From Pseudomonadota bacterium (GTDB lineage: Bacteria > Pseudomonadota > Alphaproteobacteria > Sphingomonadales > Sphingomonadaceae): a stretch of 12,672 bases of DNA. Position numbers and translations under genes: made by a program. The notes beneath the pieces were generated by a model. That model ran no database searches. It saw only the letters and a list, made by a program, of their open reading frames with translations, and had not been told where the DNA came from. The stretch covers positions 1 through 12,672 of the forward strand of contig JAEZBH010000097.1 of the NCBI GenBank assembly GCA_023427285.1, given 5' to 3'. This document shows, piece after piece, positions 1 to 6,065 of the stretch. Positions within the stretch are counted from its first letter, which is position 1. Each line of letters begins with the position of its first letter.

Positions 1-1
1 C

Positions 2-334
2 GTGGCCAAAGCGGTTGATGAATACATCAGCGCCTGCCCCTACCCTCTGCCCATGGATGGCCCGCTGTTCCTCGGCGCGCGCGGCGGACCGCTCAACCCC
101 CGCATGGTGCAGCTCACCATGCAGCGCGCCCGCGTCGCGCTGGGCCTACCCGCATCCGCCACGCCCCATGCGCTCCGCCACAGCTTCGCCACGCACTTGC
201 TGGCACGAGGAGCCGACCTGCGCGCCATTCAGGAACTGCTCGGCCACGCCAGCCTTTCCTCCACGCAGATCTACACCCAGGTCGATGCCGCCCGGATCCT
301 CGACGTGTACCGGAACGCGCACCCGAGGGCTTAA
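2..334 (+). CDS. xerC: Tyrosine recombinase XerC, C-terminal part (5' end outside window)
   Basis: This is the C-terminal catalytic part of a tyrosine recombinase that resolves chromosome dimers at dif together with XerD. The frame is open at the left edge, so the GTG at the first codon is probably internal and the N-terminal SAM-like domain is missing. Counting from that codon, the visible active-site residues are His56 and Arg59 in HALRH, His82 in LLGH and the nucleophile Tyr91 in TQIYTQVD. The first catalytic Arg and the Lys lie upstream of the window. The tail [10 protein letters not shown] is the usual XerC ending and, with the IYTQVD context, favours XerC over XerD. A phage or integron integrase is unlikely because the C-terminus is so typical. 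The stop is followed at once by a palindromic element (351-392). Confidence 0.9.
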   Translation: MAKAVDEYISACPYPLPMDGPLFLGARGGPLNPRMVQLTMQRARVALGLPASATPHALRHSFATHLLARGADLRAIQELLGHASLSSTQIYTQVDAARILDVYRNAHPRA

Positions 335-350
335 GGGTTTCAATAGGAAT

Positions 351-392
351 GGAATTTTTGCGGGGGGGGAACTCAGCCCCTCCCACACCTCA
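351..392 (+). repeat. Divergent copy (R1) of a dispersed palindromic element, 3' of xerC
   Basis: A T-rich lead GGAATTTTTGC is followed by a G-run, a short loop, a C-rich arm and CACACCTC. It aligns with the better copies at 913-950, 5412-5451, 10411-10478 and 10571-10612 (pattern TTTTTGCAGGAGGGT, loop, ACCCTCCTGCACCTCCCAT). It starts 16 nt after the xerC stop, in the gene's direction. The match is looser than for the other copies, so homology is likely but not certain. Confidence 0.5.
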
Positions 393-401
393 CCGATTAT
401 C

Positions 402-430
402 TTTAAGTTATTGTAATTATTTATTTTAAT
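402..430 (+). promoter_or_regulatory. Candidate promoter in an AT-rich island upstream of the first mini-ORF
   Basis: TTTAAG (402-407), a 17-nt spacer and TTTAAT (425-430) resemble a housekeeping -35/-10 pair, with the -10 one mismatch from TATAAT. About 50 nt of AT-rich DNA here stands out in a GC-rich window. Transcription would start near 437, about 80 nt before the strong Shine-Dalgarno at 517-528. A small hairpin (GGCTC, TCGG, GAGCC at 436-449) would lie at the RNA 5' end. Read by eye only. Confidence 0.35.
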
Positions 431-516
431 AAAGAGGCTCTCGGGAGCCGCCTGCTATGACTCTCCCTGACGGTCAGCACCGCAGCCATGCCGCTGCGCT
501 GCAATCACGACCGTCG

Positions 517-528
517 AAGGAGGTGATC
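517..528 (+). promoter_or_regulatory. Extended perfect Shine-Dalgarno (AAGGAGGTGATC)
   Basis: These 12 bases are the exact complement of the conserved bacterial 16S rRNA 3' tail (GATCACCTCC followed by TT), far more than the 4-6 bases used by normal genes here. The GGAGG core ends 8 nt before an ATT codon at 532. The same 8-nt spacing is found at the second locus, between GGAGG at 5866-5870 and TTG at 5879. Confidence 0.6.
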
Positions 529-531
529 AAC

Positions 532-636
532 ATTTCTAAAGACGTACTAATCAGCCTTATCATCGGCGTCCCCACGCTGATGATTGCCTTCGCAATGCTT
601 GTCCTCAAAATTGTGGAGGTTGCGCGCTCCAAGTAG
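532..636 (+). CDS. Hydrophobic 34-aa mini-protein, possibly ATT-started (first locus)
   Basis: The frame encodes a short N-terminus (SKD), a hydrophobic stretch of about 22 residues (VLISLIIGVPTLMIAFAML) and a basic end (VARSK), so it should be a single-pass membrane peptide. The start is uncertain. ATT at 532 is ideally spaced from the 12-nt Shine-Dalgarno. The frame is also open back to an ATG at 457 (59 aa, with a weaker GGAG at 444-447), and an in-frame GTG at 523 lies inside the Shine-Dalgarno. I prefer 532 because the second locus (5879-5980) has the same spacing, length and design. The size and charge pattern resemble the short holin-like type I toxins known mainly from Firmicutes, but that is resemblance only. 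Two hairpins follow, the second a strong terminator. Confidence 0.45.
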   Translation: MSKDVLISLIIGVPTLMIAFAMLVLKIVEVARSK

Positions 637-647
637 CGCAAGGGAGT

Positions 648-674
648 GGGTTCGGGGATGGCACCCCCGGACCC
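648..674 (+). other. Stable hairpin just 3' of the first mini-ORF
   Basis: GGGTTCGGGG (648-657) pairs with CCCCGGACCC (665-674) over 10 bp with one G-U pair, around a 7-nt loop. It begins 11 nt after the mini-ORF stop and has no T-run of its own. It may protect the transcript's 3' end or act together with the terminator at 682-714. Confidence 0.55.
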
Positions 675-681
675 ATAATGA

Positions 682-714
682 AAAAGCCCGGACCATGGCA
701 CGGCCCGGGCTTTT
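682..714 (+). terminator. Rho-independent, potentially bidirectional terminator
   Basis: AAAAGCCCGG (682-691) and CCGGGCTTTT (705-714) form a perfect 10-bp stem with a 13-nt loop. The A-run and T-run on the two sides mean it can terminate transcription from either strand. It closes the first mini-ORF unit and separates it from the degenerate copy just downstream. Confidence 0.75.
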
Positions 715-719
715 CACAG

Positions 720-788
720 ATGTCAGAGGTGATTCATTCCAAAGACATACTTATCAGCGAACTGATGGATACCACAGCCGCCCGTTAG
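720..788 (+). pseudogene. Degenerate second copy of the first mini-ORF
   Basis: Bases 727-758 align with 521-556 of the intact copy: GAGGTGAT is followed by codons for SKDILIS against SKDVLIS. One codon is deleted, and most differences fall at third positions (TCT/TCC, CTA/CTT, ATC/ATT). After the shared part it loses the hydrophobic segment and ends as ELMDTTAAR at a TAG (786-788). The Shine-Dalgarno is shortened to AGAGGTGAT. The in-frame ATG at 720 has no ribosome site because it lies directly on the terminator stem. It is therefore probably a decayed duplicate. The rest of the gap to 913 shows only a small hairpin (865-878). Confidence 0.45.
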
Positions 789-912
789 GCACAAATCCCC
801 GCATAGTCGAACATCCCCCCGAAGTTGGTCTTGCCGACCTTCCATCTTAACTGGAGGAGCGGAAATGCGGTCGCGCATCCAGAGGGCACTGGAACCACGG
901 CCCGCCAAAGAG

Positions 913-950
913 ATGGGAGGTGCAAGAGGGTTAAGACCCTCCTGCAAATA
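913..950 (-). repeat. Palindromic element copy R2, 3' of gshB
   Basis: GCAAGAGGGT (922-931) and ACCCTCCTGC (936-945) form a stem with one A-C mismatch, extended by TGCA at both ends. Read on the minus strand it follows the gshB stop by 11 nt and shows the family order: T-rich lead, TTTGCAGGAGGGTC, loop, ACCCTC, TTGCACCTCCCAT. It probably serves as the gshB 3' end or terminator. Confidence 0.7.
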
Positions 951-961
951 CAAAATCCAGA

Positions 962-1912
962 CTACTGAGAAATCTTACCCTCAATGGCGTCCCAGATCAC
1001 GCCAGCGGTGTTCGTGCCGTTGAAGGCGTCAATAGCAACGATGCCGGTGGGCGAGGTGACGTTGATTTCGGTGAGGTAGCCGCCAATCACGTCGATGCCG
1101 ACGAACAGCAGGCCGCGTGCCGCCAGTTCCGGGCCGATGCGCTCGCAAATTTCCTGCTCGCGGGCGGTCAGATCGCAAGCTTCCGCCTTGCCGCCAGCGG
1201 CAAGGTTGGAGCGGATCTCGCCGCTTTTGGGCAGGCGATTGATGGCACCGGCGGGCTTGCCGTCCACAAGCACGATGCGCTTGTCGCCCTGAGAGACCTC
1301 CGGCATGAACCGCTGCACCATGAAAGGCTCGCGGCCCATGGTGCTGAACACCTCAACCAGGGCAGAGAGGTTCGGGTCCTTCTGGCCGACATGGAACACG
1401 GCAGTGCCCGCATTGCCGTACAACGGCTTGATGACGATTTCGCCGAACTCGCGCCGGAAGGCTTCCACGTCCGCCAGCGAACGGGTGATCAGCGTCTGGG
1501 GCATCAGGTCATGAAAGCGGGTGACGAACAGCTTCTCGGGCGCATTGCGCACCTCAGCCGGGTTATTCACCACCAGCGTTTTGGGATGCACCATTTCCAG
1601 AAGGTGGGTGGCGGTGATGTAGGCGAGGTCAAACGGCGGGTCCTGACGCATCAGCACGGTTTGCACGTCGCTGGCGAGATCGAGCACGGCATCCTCGCCC
1701 AGCCGGAAGTGATCGCCCTTCACGCGCTGCACCTGCTCCACGCGACGGGCGCGGGCGGTCACCTTGCCGTCGCGGTAGCTCAGCTGATCCGGCAGGTAAT
1801 GCCACATCTGGTGCCCGCGCTTCTGCGCTTCGAGCATGAGATGAAAGGTGGAGTCGCCGTTAATGTTGATGCCTTCGAGCGGGTCCATCTGGACCGCGAC
1901 CTGCAACGCCAT
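962..1912 (-). CDS. gshB: Glutathione synthetase
   Basis: This cytosolic ATP-grasp ligase joins glycine to gamma-glutamylcysteine, the last step of glutathione synthesis. At 316 aa it has the normal GshB length. Visible family motifs are MRQDPPFD (88-95), [13 protein letters not shown] (116-128), KPLYGNAG (162-169, ATP-grasp loop), GDKRI (209-213), RSNLAAGG (234-241), GIDVIG (272-277) and [10 protein letters not shown] (281-290, metal and ATP site). The ATG is preceded by AGGAA at a good distance. It is the last gene of the rsmI-yraN-SirB1-gshB operon, 42 nt after the SirB1-family gene. No gamma-glutamylcysteine ligase gene is in the window. The 3' end meets palindromic element R2. Confidence 0.97.
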   Translation of the reverse strand: MALQVAVQMDPLEGININGDSTFHLMLEAQKRGHQMWHYLPDQLSYRDGKVTARARRVEQVQRVKGDHFRLGEDAVLDLASDVQTVLMRQDPPFDLAYITATHLLEMVHPKTLVVNNPAEVRNAPEKLFVTRFHDLMPQTLITRSLADVEAFRREFGEIVIKPLYGNAGTAVFHVGQKDPNLSALVEVFSTMGREPFMVQRFMPEVSQGDKRIVLVDGKPAGAINRLPKSGEIRSNLAAGGKAEACDLTAREQEICERIGPELAARGLLFVGIDVIGGYLTEINVTSPTGIVAIDAFNGTNTAGVIWDAIEGKISQ

Positions 1913-1954
1913 GGGAAGTTCCTGTGTCTGGTCAGGGGAGGTTTTGAGTAACGG

Positions 1955-2770
1955 CTAGTTGATGGAGCGCGCAAGTCTTTCCAGCGCCTGCCGGATTTTG
2001 AGAGACATGCGCGCGTCTCGCGTTGTCTCCAGCATGGCCGTCAGCGAGCCCCGCGCCGCCGAAAACCGGCCCAGCTCCTGCTCCAGCCGGGCCCGCTCCC
2101 ACCACAGGTCGCTGAAGGCCGGGGCAACGGCGGTCATCCGCTCATGAATGATAAGGGCGCGCTCCCGGTCTCCGCCCTCCTCCGCGCGCCAGGCGATGTT
2201 GTTCAGCAGCCGCACCAGAATGGCCCGGTTGGACAGCGGCTCCATATGCAGCGGGTTCATGTAGAGCTCCGGCCCGGCCACGCTGCGCAGCAGAACCTCC
2301 ACATCGTCATCGTTCAGCACCGCGCCGCTGGAAAACGGGTCCTGAATGACCGCGTTCGAGCCGTTGCCGATGCGGATAAGGAAATGCGAGGGCGTGTTGA
2401 TGCCATACGCCGCCCAGCCCACCGCTCGGGCCGCGCTGATGTAAAGGATGGACAGCGCCACCGGCAGGCCGCGCCGCCGGTCGATTACGTCGATGAGGTT
2501 GGCATTGACCGGGTCATCGTAGGTTTCCCGGTCTCCTGCGAAATCAAAAGCGCCCGCCAAAACTGCCTGCAAGACGGTTGCCTGCTCGGTTGCCCGTTCC
2601 GCATTCAGGCCAAGCTCGAACACCTCCGCCGCCACTTCATCAAGAAAGGCGCGATACTGGGCGACAGACACGCGCGGGTGATCGAGACTGGAGAGCAGCA
2701 GTGCAGCTTCCGCCAGATCAATCTCGGAGTCGTCGAGCGCTCCAAACCGGGTGATTTCGCTCAGGCCCAT
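1955..2770 (-). CDS. SirB1-family (transglutaminase-like) protein with TPR-like C-terminus
   Basis: With the start at 2770 this is a 271-aa protein. The N-terminal two thirds match the SirB1/transglutaminase-like fold: RRRGLPVALS (98-107), TPSHFLIR (126-133, the family's His; most members have PGHF, here PSHF) and a DPF turn (144-146). The C-terminal part from about 185 (NIAWRAEEGGDRERALIIHERM and on) looks like two TPR helices pairs. The molecular role of the family is not established, and I see no clear catalytic Cys, so enzyme activity should not be assumed. A longer start at 2818 adds a basic 16-residue leader but has no Shine-Dalgarno. The ATG at 2770 has GAGG upstream and overlaps the yraN stop by 10 nt, which suggests translational coupling. 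Confidence 0.85.
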   Translation of the reverse strand: MGLSEITRFGALDDSEIDLAEAALLLSSLDHPRVSVAQYRAFLDEVAAEVFELGLNAERATEQATVLQAVLAGAFDFAGDRETYDDPVNANLIDVIDRRRGLPVALSILYISAARAVGWAAYGINTPSHFLIRIGNGSNAVIQDPFSSGAVLNDDDVEVLLRSVAGPELYMNPLHMEPLSNRAILVRLLNNIAWRAEEGGDRERALIIHERMTAVAPAFSDLWWERARLEQELGRFSAARGSLTAMLETTRDARMSLKIRQALERLARSIN

Positions 2771-3150
2771 AGCCCATCCTCGCCTGCGACCCCGCAAAGG
2801 TGCCTTGGCCAACGCCATGGCGCAACCAGAACCGCATCAATACGCACTGTTTCCCAATTATTTCCGTAACGCACTGCAAGTAGATTTGCCGCTCGCCGCA
2901 CCCGCGCCAGATTGCCCCGTGCCGCGGCCTCTGCCGCCTCACGCAGCGTGGCGCGGTACTTCACTTCCACGAAGATGAGGCAACGCCCCCGGCGTGCCAC
3001 CAGATCCACTTCCCCCGCACGGGTTCGCACACGCCGGGCGAGAATTCGGTAGCCTTTCAGCCGCAGCAACCAGGCGGCAAGGGTTTCGGCGCGACGGCCA
3101 CGGCGCTCGCTGCGCCGCCGTTTCCCTCGTGATCCCGTGGCGTCTGGCAC
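2761..3150 (-). CDS. yraN: YraN family (UPF0102) putative endonuclease-fold protein
   Basis: A 129-aa protein of the YraN/UPF0102 family, small proteins with a restriction-endonuclease-like fold and no firmly established function. The core motif is seen as GEVDLVARR (46-54) followed by FVEVK (60-64), with the conserved E, D and ExK expected of a PD-(D/E)xK site, then RIDAVLV (103-109). The N-terminus is very basic (KRRRSERRGRR). The start codon is GTG at 3148-3150, only 6 nt after the rsmI stop, with a weak GAG-type ribosome site, so translation probably depends on ribosomes coming from rsmI. The rsmI-yraN pairing is common in Proteobacteria. The length is normal. Confidence 0.92.
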   Translation of the reverse strand: MPDATGSRGKRRRSERRGRRAETLAAWLLRLKGYRILARRVRTRAGEVDLVARRGRCLIFVEVKYRATLREAAEAAARGNLARVRRAANLLAVRYGNNWETVRIDAVLVAPWRWPRHLCGVAGEDGLWA

Positions 3151-3156
3151 GCCCGC

Positions 3157-3996
3157 TCAGGTCCGCCCGGTCAGGCTGAGCGCGAGCTTGTAAAGCTCCT
3201 GCCGGCTGCCGCCAGTCTCGGCCGCCACATGCTTGGCCGCTTCCTTGACTGTCATGGTCAGAAGCGCCGCCTTTAGCCGGTCTTCAATCGCCTCAGCTGT
3301 AAAGGTTTCCTCCAGCGGCTGGCCGACAACCAGTACGATCTCGCCCTTGGGCGGGTTTTCCGCCGCCAGCGCCTGCGCCAACTCCGCCGCCTGTCCGCGC
3401 CGAACCTCTTCGTGCAGCTTGGTGAGTTCGCGGGCAATGGCAACCTCGCGATCGCCCAAGACCGCCGCGATGTCGGCGAGCGTGTCGGCAAGCCGGGGCC
3501 CTGTCTCGTAAAAGATCAAAGTTGCGCGAACGGACTTCAACTCTTCCAGCACCTTCGTGCGCCCGGCGGTTTTGGGCGGCAGGAAGCCGGCGAACAGAAA
3601 CCGGTCCGTCGGCAGGCCCGCCACGGTCTTGGCGGCCACCGCCGCACACGGCCCCGGCAAGGTGGTCACGGGAATGCCCAGCTCATGGGCCGTGCGCACC
3701 AGCTTGTAGCCGAGATCAGAGATCAGCGGCGTGCCCGCATCGGTCACCAGCGCCACCGCCATCTCCCGCGCCTTGTCCAAAAGCTCGGGGCGCGCACGAT
3801 CCGCATTGTGATCGTGGTAGCTTGCCATCGGGACTTTTACACCCAGATGATTAAGAAGCTTTGCGGTTACACGTGTGTCTTCAGCGGCAACAAGTTGGAC
3901 CTTGCGCAGAACATCCGCGGCGCGGATGGTAATGTCCCCAAGGTTGCCGATTGGGGTCGCAACGATATATAGGCCGGGCGGCAAAGAGTCGTTCAT
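3157..3996 (-). CDS. rsmI: 16S rRNA (cytidine(1402)-2'-O)-methyltransferase
   Basis: RsmI transfers a methyl group from S-adenosylmethionine to the 2'-O of C1402 in the 16S decoding centre. The 279-aa product has the full tetrapyrrole-methylase-like fold: ATPIGNLGDIT (13-23), EDTR (39-42), SYHDHN (59-64), TDAGTPLISDLG (85-96, SAM site), LPGPCA (113-118), FYETGPRL (162-169), ARELTKLHEE (188-197) and GEIVLVVG (218-225). It is the first gene of the minus-strand operon. No strong Shine-Dalgarno precedes the ATG. It is divergent from the lipoprotein gene, with 105 bp between the two starts that contain a direct repeat (4035-4064). Confidence 0.97.
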   Translation of the reverse strand: MNDSLPPGLYIVATPIGNLGDITIRAADVLRKVQLVAAEDTRVTAKLLNHLGVKVPMASYHDHNADRARPELLDKAREMAVALVTDAGTPLISDLGYKLVRTAHELGIPVTTLPGPCAAVAAKTVAGLPTDRFLFAGFLPPKTAGRTKVLEELKSVRATLIFYETGPRLADTLADIAAVLGDREVAIARELTKLHEEVRRGQAAELAQALAAENPPKGEIVLVVGQPLEETFTAEAIEDRLKAALLTMTVKEAAKHVAAETGGSRQELYKLALSLTGRT

Positions 3997-4034
3997 AAGG
4001 AACGATGTGCCCTGTCCGGCCGGTTACGGGCAAT

Positions 4035-4064
4035 GAAAAACCGCACAGGGGAAAGCCGCACAGG
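4035..4064. repeat. Tandem direct repeat in the divergent rsmI/lipoprotein promoter region
   Basis: GAAAAACCGCACAGG (4035-4049) is followed after one base by GAAAGCCGCACAGG (4051-4064). The core CCGCACAGG recurs exactly with a 15-nt period. It sits midway between two divergent starts, where a regulator site could control both genes. No known operator matches it. Confidence 0.5.
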
Positions 4065-4101
4065 CATGTTTCTTTGCGGGTTGTTTAACAGGAGCGCACA
4101 C

Positions 4102-5382
4102 ATGATGATCAATCTGCGGATGGGAAGCATCGTCGCAGCCTTCGGCTTGCTGACGGTCGCCGGATGCACCACCCAGAATGGCACCAATCGCGCTCCTGCC
4201 CCAGCTCCTGTTGCTCCGGCCAAACCCGAAGTTGTCGCGCCGCAGCCGACCGAGGTCGTGAAGCCGGGCCCAGCCCAGCATCACGTTGCGCTTCTGGTGC
4301 CGATGACCGGCTCCAACGCCCCCATCGGCCAGTCTGTCGCCAACGCCGCCAACATGGCGCTGCTGGACATCAACAATCCGCAGATTCGCCTGCGCGTCTA
4401 CAACACCACCGACGGCGCGGCCAAAGCCGCCAGCGATGCGGTGACGGACGGCGCCCGCATCATCCTCGGCCCTCTTCTGGCCGAAGACGTAAAGGCAGTG
4501 CAGCCTGTTGCCGAGCTTCGCGGCGTACCGGTCGTCACCTTCTCCAACGACGCCTCGCTGGCGGGCTCCGGCACCTATGTGCTCGGCTACCAGCCCGATC
4601 AGGAGATCGAGCGCGTCGTCTCCCACGCCCGCCGTCAGGGCATGAAGCGGTTCGCGGCCCTTATCCCCAGCGGCAGCTATGGCAAGCGCGCCAGCGAAGC
4701 CTTCGTCGAGGCCGTGCGGAATGCAGGCGGCAGCGTTGTCTCCATCGAGACCTATCCGCGCGACCGCACCCGACTGGCAACTGCGGCCCGCCGCATCGCC
4801 AACTACGACACGCGCCTGTCGCAAGCCCGTGCCCAAGCGGCCCAGTCCACCGGCGTCGTCGGCTCGAACGCCGCGCAATTGCCCCCGGTCAACTTCGATG
4901 CCCTGCTGATTGCCGACGTGGCGGATTATGCCCGCGCCTTCGTGCCTGCCCTCAAGCAGTACGGCGTTGACAGCACCAAGGTTCGCATCATCGGCCCCGG
5001 CCTGTGGAACACCGAGAAGAACGTTGGTCGCGGCGGCGCTTTGACCGGCGCATGGTTCGCCTCCGTGCCGGACCACACCTACAACTCGCTGGCCCAGCGC
5101 TATGCCAGCCGCTACGGCAGCCGCCCGTCGCGCTTCGCCAGCATGGGGTATGACGGCATCCTGCTGGTTCATGCCGCCACGACCTCCGGCTGGAAGATCG
5201 GCACCCCGTTCCCGCGCAACATTCTGACTGTGAAAGCAGGCTACACCGGCATCGACGGTCTGCTCCGCTTCGACAACAACGGTGTTGCCGAGCGCGGCAT
5301 GCAGGTGAACGAGATTACCGCCACCGGCACCCGCGTTGCCGCCCCGGCCCCCACGGCCTTTCCGACCGACCTGGTGAACTGA
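4102..5382 (+). CDS. LppC/LpoA-type lipoprotein, putative penicillin-binding protein activator
   Basis: A 426-aa lipoprotein with a periplasmic-binding-protein-like fold, of the type annotated as penicillin-binding protein activator (LppC/LpoA). Such proteins are thought to help cell-wall synthases, but the partner here is unknown. The first 22 residues are a lipoprotein signal ending in a lipobox, LTVAGC, with Cys22 lipidated. A Pro/Ala-rich linker (about 31-58) leads to the domain, which opens with VALLVPMTG (62-70) and contains GARIILGPL and the SFGY-like YGKRASEAF segment. The start at 4102 is chosen because AGGAG lies 7 nt upstream and it gives a proper signal peptide. A longer frame from 4033 would bury that signal. 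Only the binding-protein domain is present, without LpoA's N-terminal TPR domain. The gene is monocistronic and ends at palindromic element R3. Confidence 0.85.
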   Translation: MMINLRMGSIVAAFGLLTVAGCTTQNGTNRAPAPAPVAPAKPEVVAPQPTEVVKPGPAQHHVALLVPMTGSNAPIGQSVANAANMALLDINNPQIRLRVYNTTDGAAKAASDAVTDGARIILGPLLAEDVKAVQPVAELRGVPVVTFSNDASLAGSGTYVLGYQPDQEIERVVSHARRQGMKRFAALIPSGSYGKRASEAFVEAVRNAGGSVVSIETYPRDRTRLATAARRIANYDTRLSQARAQAAQSTGVVGSNAAQLPPVNFDALLIADVADYARAFVPALKQYGVDSTKVRIIGPGLWNTEKNVGRGGALTGAWFASVPDHTYNSLAQRYASRYGSRPSRFASMGYDGILLVHAATTSGWKIGTPFPRNILTVKAGYTGIDGLLRFDNNGVAERGMQVNEITATGTRVAAPAPTAFPTDLVN

Positions 5383-5411
5383 GACGCAACGGGTTGCTGG
5401 TTTAAGTTTTT

Positions 5412-5451
5412 TATTTCGCAGGAGGGTCTCAACCCTCCTGCACCGCCCGTT
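5412..5451 (+). repeat. Palindromic element copy R3, 3' of the lipoprotein gene
   Basis: GCAGGAGGGT (5418-5427) and ACCCTCCTGC (5432-5441) form a perfect 10-bp stem with a CTCA loop, preceded by a T-rich run and followed by ACCGCCC. It starts 29 nt after the stop and points the same way as the gene. It probably acts as the transcript's 3' structure. From here to 5538 I see nothing further except a repeated GCGCTCTGC. Confidence 0.75.
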
Positions 5452-5538
5452 CATTCCACGGCCGCGCTCTGCATTCAGCGTGAAGTACGCCGAGCAGCGC
5501 AGCGCTCTGCGACGCGCTTACACTGCTTCCAATTGAAT

Positions 5539-5571
5539 GACCCCGCCGGATAGGAGCCAGCGGGGTCTTTT
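5539..5571 (+). terminator. Rho-independent terminator upstream of the second mini-ORF locus
   Basis: GACCCCGC (5539-5546) pairs with GCGGGGTC (5560-5567) over 8 bp, with two more G-C pairs inside, followed by TTTT. It lies 157 nt after the lipoprotein stop and immediately before the degenerate mini-ORF, just as the terminator at 682-714 immediately precedes the degenerate copy of the first locus. Confidence 0.7.
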
Positions 5572-5668
5572 AGAAAGGAGGTATTTATTGCAATCACTAG
5601 AGATGCCTCTCAACCATATTCCAAACTGCAAACGACGCAACAGGCTTATAGTCGAATGTCGTGCCTAA
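5572..5668 (+). pseudogene. Degenerate copy of the second mini-ORF, with intact extended Shine-Dalgarno
   Basis: AGAAAGGAGGT (5572-5582) is an 11-nt perfect match to the complement of the alphaproteobacterial 16S tail. It is followed by TTG at 5588 and a 26-codon frame ending in TAA (5666-5668). The stretch to about 5604 (TTGCA, then CTAGAGATGC) matches the start of the intact copy at 5879. After that the hydrophobic segment is replaced by a polar, Asn- and Arg-rich sequence, so no membrane segment remains. I read it as a decayed duplicate that kept its ribosome site, but a separate short peptide cannot be excluded. Confidence 0.45.
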
Positions 5669-5878
5669 TCTTGGGGCTAAAGTGCCAGCCCTCACATTGA
5701 ATAATTCTATTTAATTACAAACACATACGACCATAGAATTCTTGCAAAGTTTCACTTCTCCTGTTCCCCTCACCTCAGCCCTACTGGACAGTTGATAGGA
5801 GCGGCAGCGCGTCTGCCGCCAACTGACAGGATCCGCATGTGTTGTGGAAATCTCGGGGCGAGAAAGGAGGTACATTCA

Positions 5879-5980
5879 TTGCATCTGCTAGAGATGCTGG
5901 CGGTGATTATATCACTGCTGGCCCTGCTCATTGCGGCAATCCGCTTAGGATTGTCGCTTGAGAAGCGCCGCAGGGATTAG
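5879..5980 (+). CDS. Hydrophobic 33-34 aa mini-protein, TTG-started (second locus)
   Basis: TTG at 5879 lies 8 nt after the GGAGG of AGAAAGGAGGT (5861-5871), an 11-nt perfect Shine-Dalgarno. The product begins HLLEML, has a hydrophobic core (AVIISLLALLIAAIRLGL) and ends EKRRRD, so one membrane segment with a strongly positive tail is expected. The frame is open upstream to an ATG at 5837 (47 aa) and a TTG at 5792 (62 aa), but those starts have weaker ribosome sites. Its size, start spacing and charge pattern match the mini-ORF at 532-636. It looks like a small holin-like or type I toxin-like peptide. No family assignment can be proved by eye, and no antisense RNA promoter is clear. The stretch from 5700 to 5760 upstream is AT-rich. 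Confidence 0.5.
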   Translation: MHLLEMLAVIISLLALLIAAIRLGLSLEKRRRD

Positions 5981-6065
5981 TCTGCCAGCGGGGGAATGAC
6001 CGGGCGGCGACCAGACGCGCGGGCTCTGCCCGGCGTCCCTTGCCGATTACCCGCATAAACCCCGC

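Noticed and set aside
1..334. Integrase of a mobile element, with an attachment site at its 3' end
   Set aside because: The C-terminal sequence is typical of housekeeping XerC, and no tRNA, direct-repeat att pair or phage genes follow.
723..953. 76-codon minus-strand frame beyond the 3' end of gshB
   Set aside because: It runs through palindromic element R2 and the degenerate mini-ORF copy, has no ribosome site and no family-like features.
865..1020. Short plus-strand frame with GGAGGAG upstream of ATG 865
   Set aside because: The 51-residue product is arginine-rich and irregular, crosses a palindromic repeat and reads antisense into gshB. The ATG also lies in a small hairpin (865-878).
2771..2818. 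Longer start for the SirB1-family gene
   Set aside because: No Shine-Dalgarno precedes 2818, the added residues are purely basic, and the ATG at 2770 with GAGG upstream overlaps the yraN stop as expected for coupling.
4024..5454. 476-codon open frame on the minus strand opposite the lipoprotein gene
   Set aside because: It is antisense to a well-supported lipoprotein gene, has low-complexity Gly/Ala/Arg composition and no recognisable motif, and arises from GC-rich codon bias.
6000..6033. Hairpin CGGGC-TCT-GCCCG as hemW terminator
   Set aside because: Stem of only 5 bp and no T-run on the minus strand. It may be chance in GC-rich DNA.
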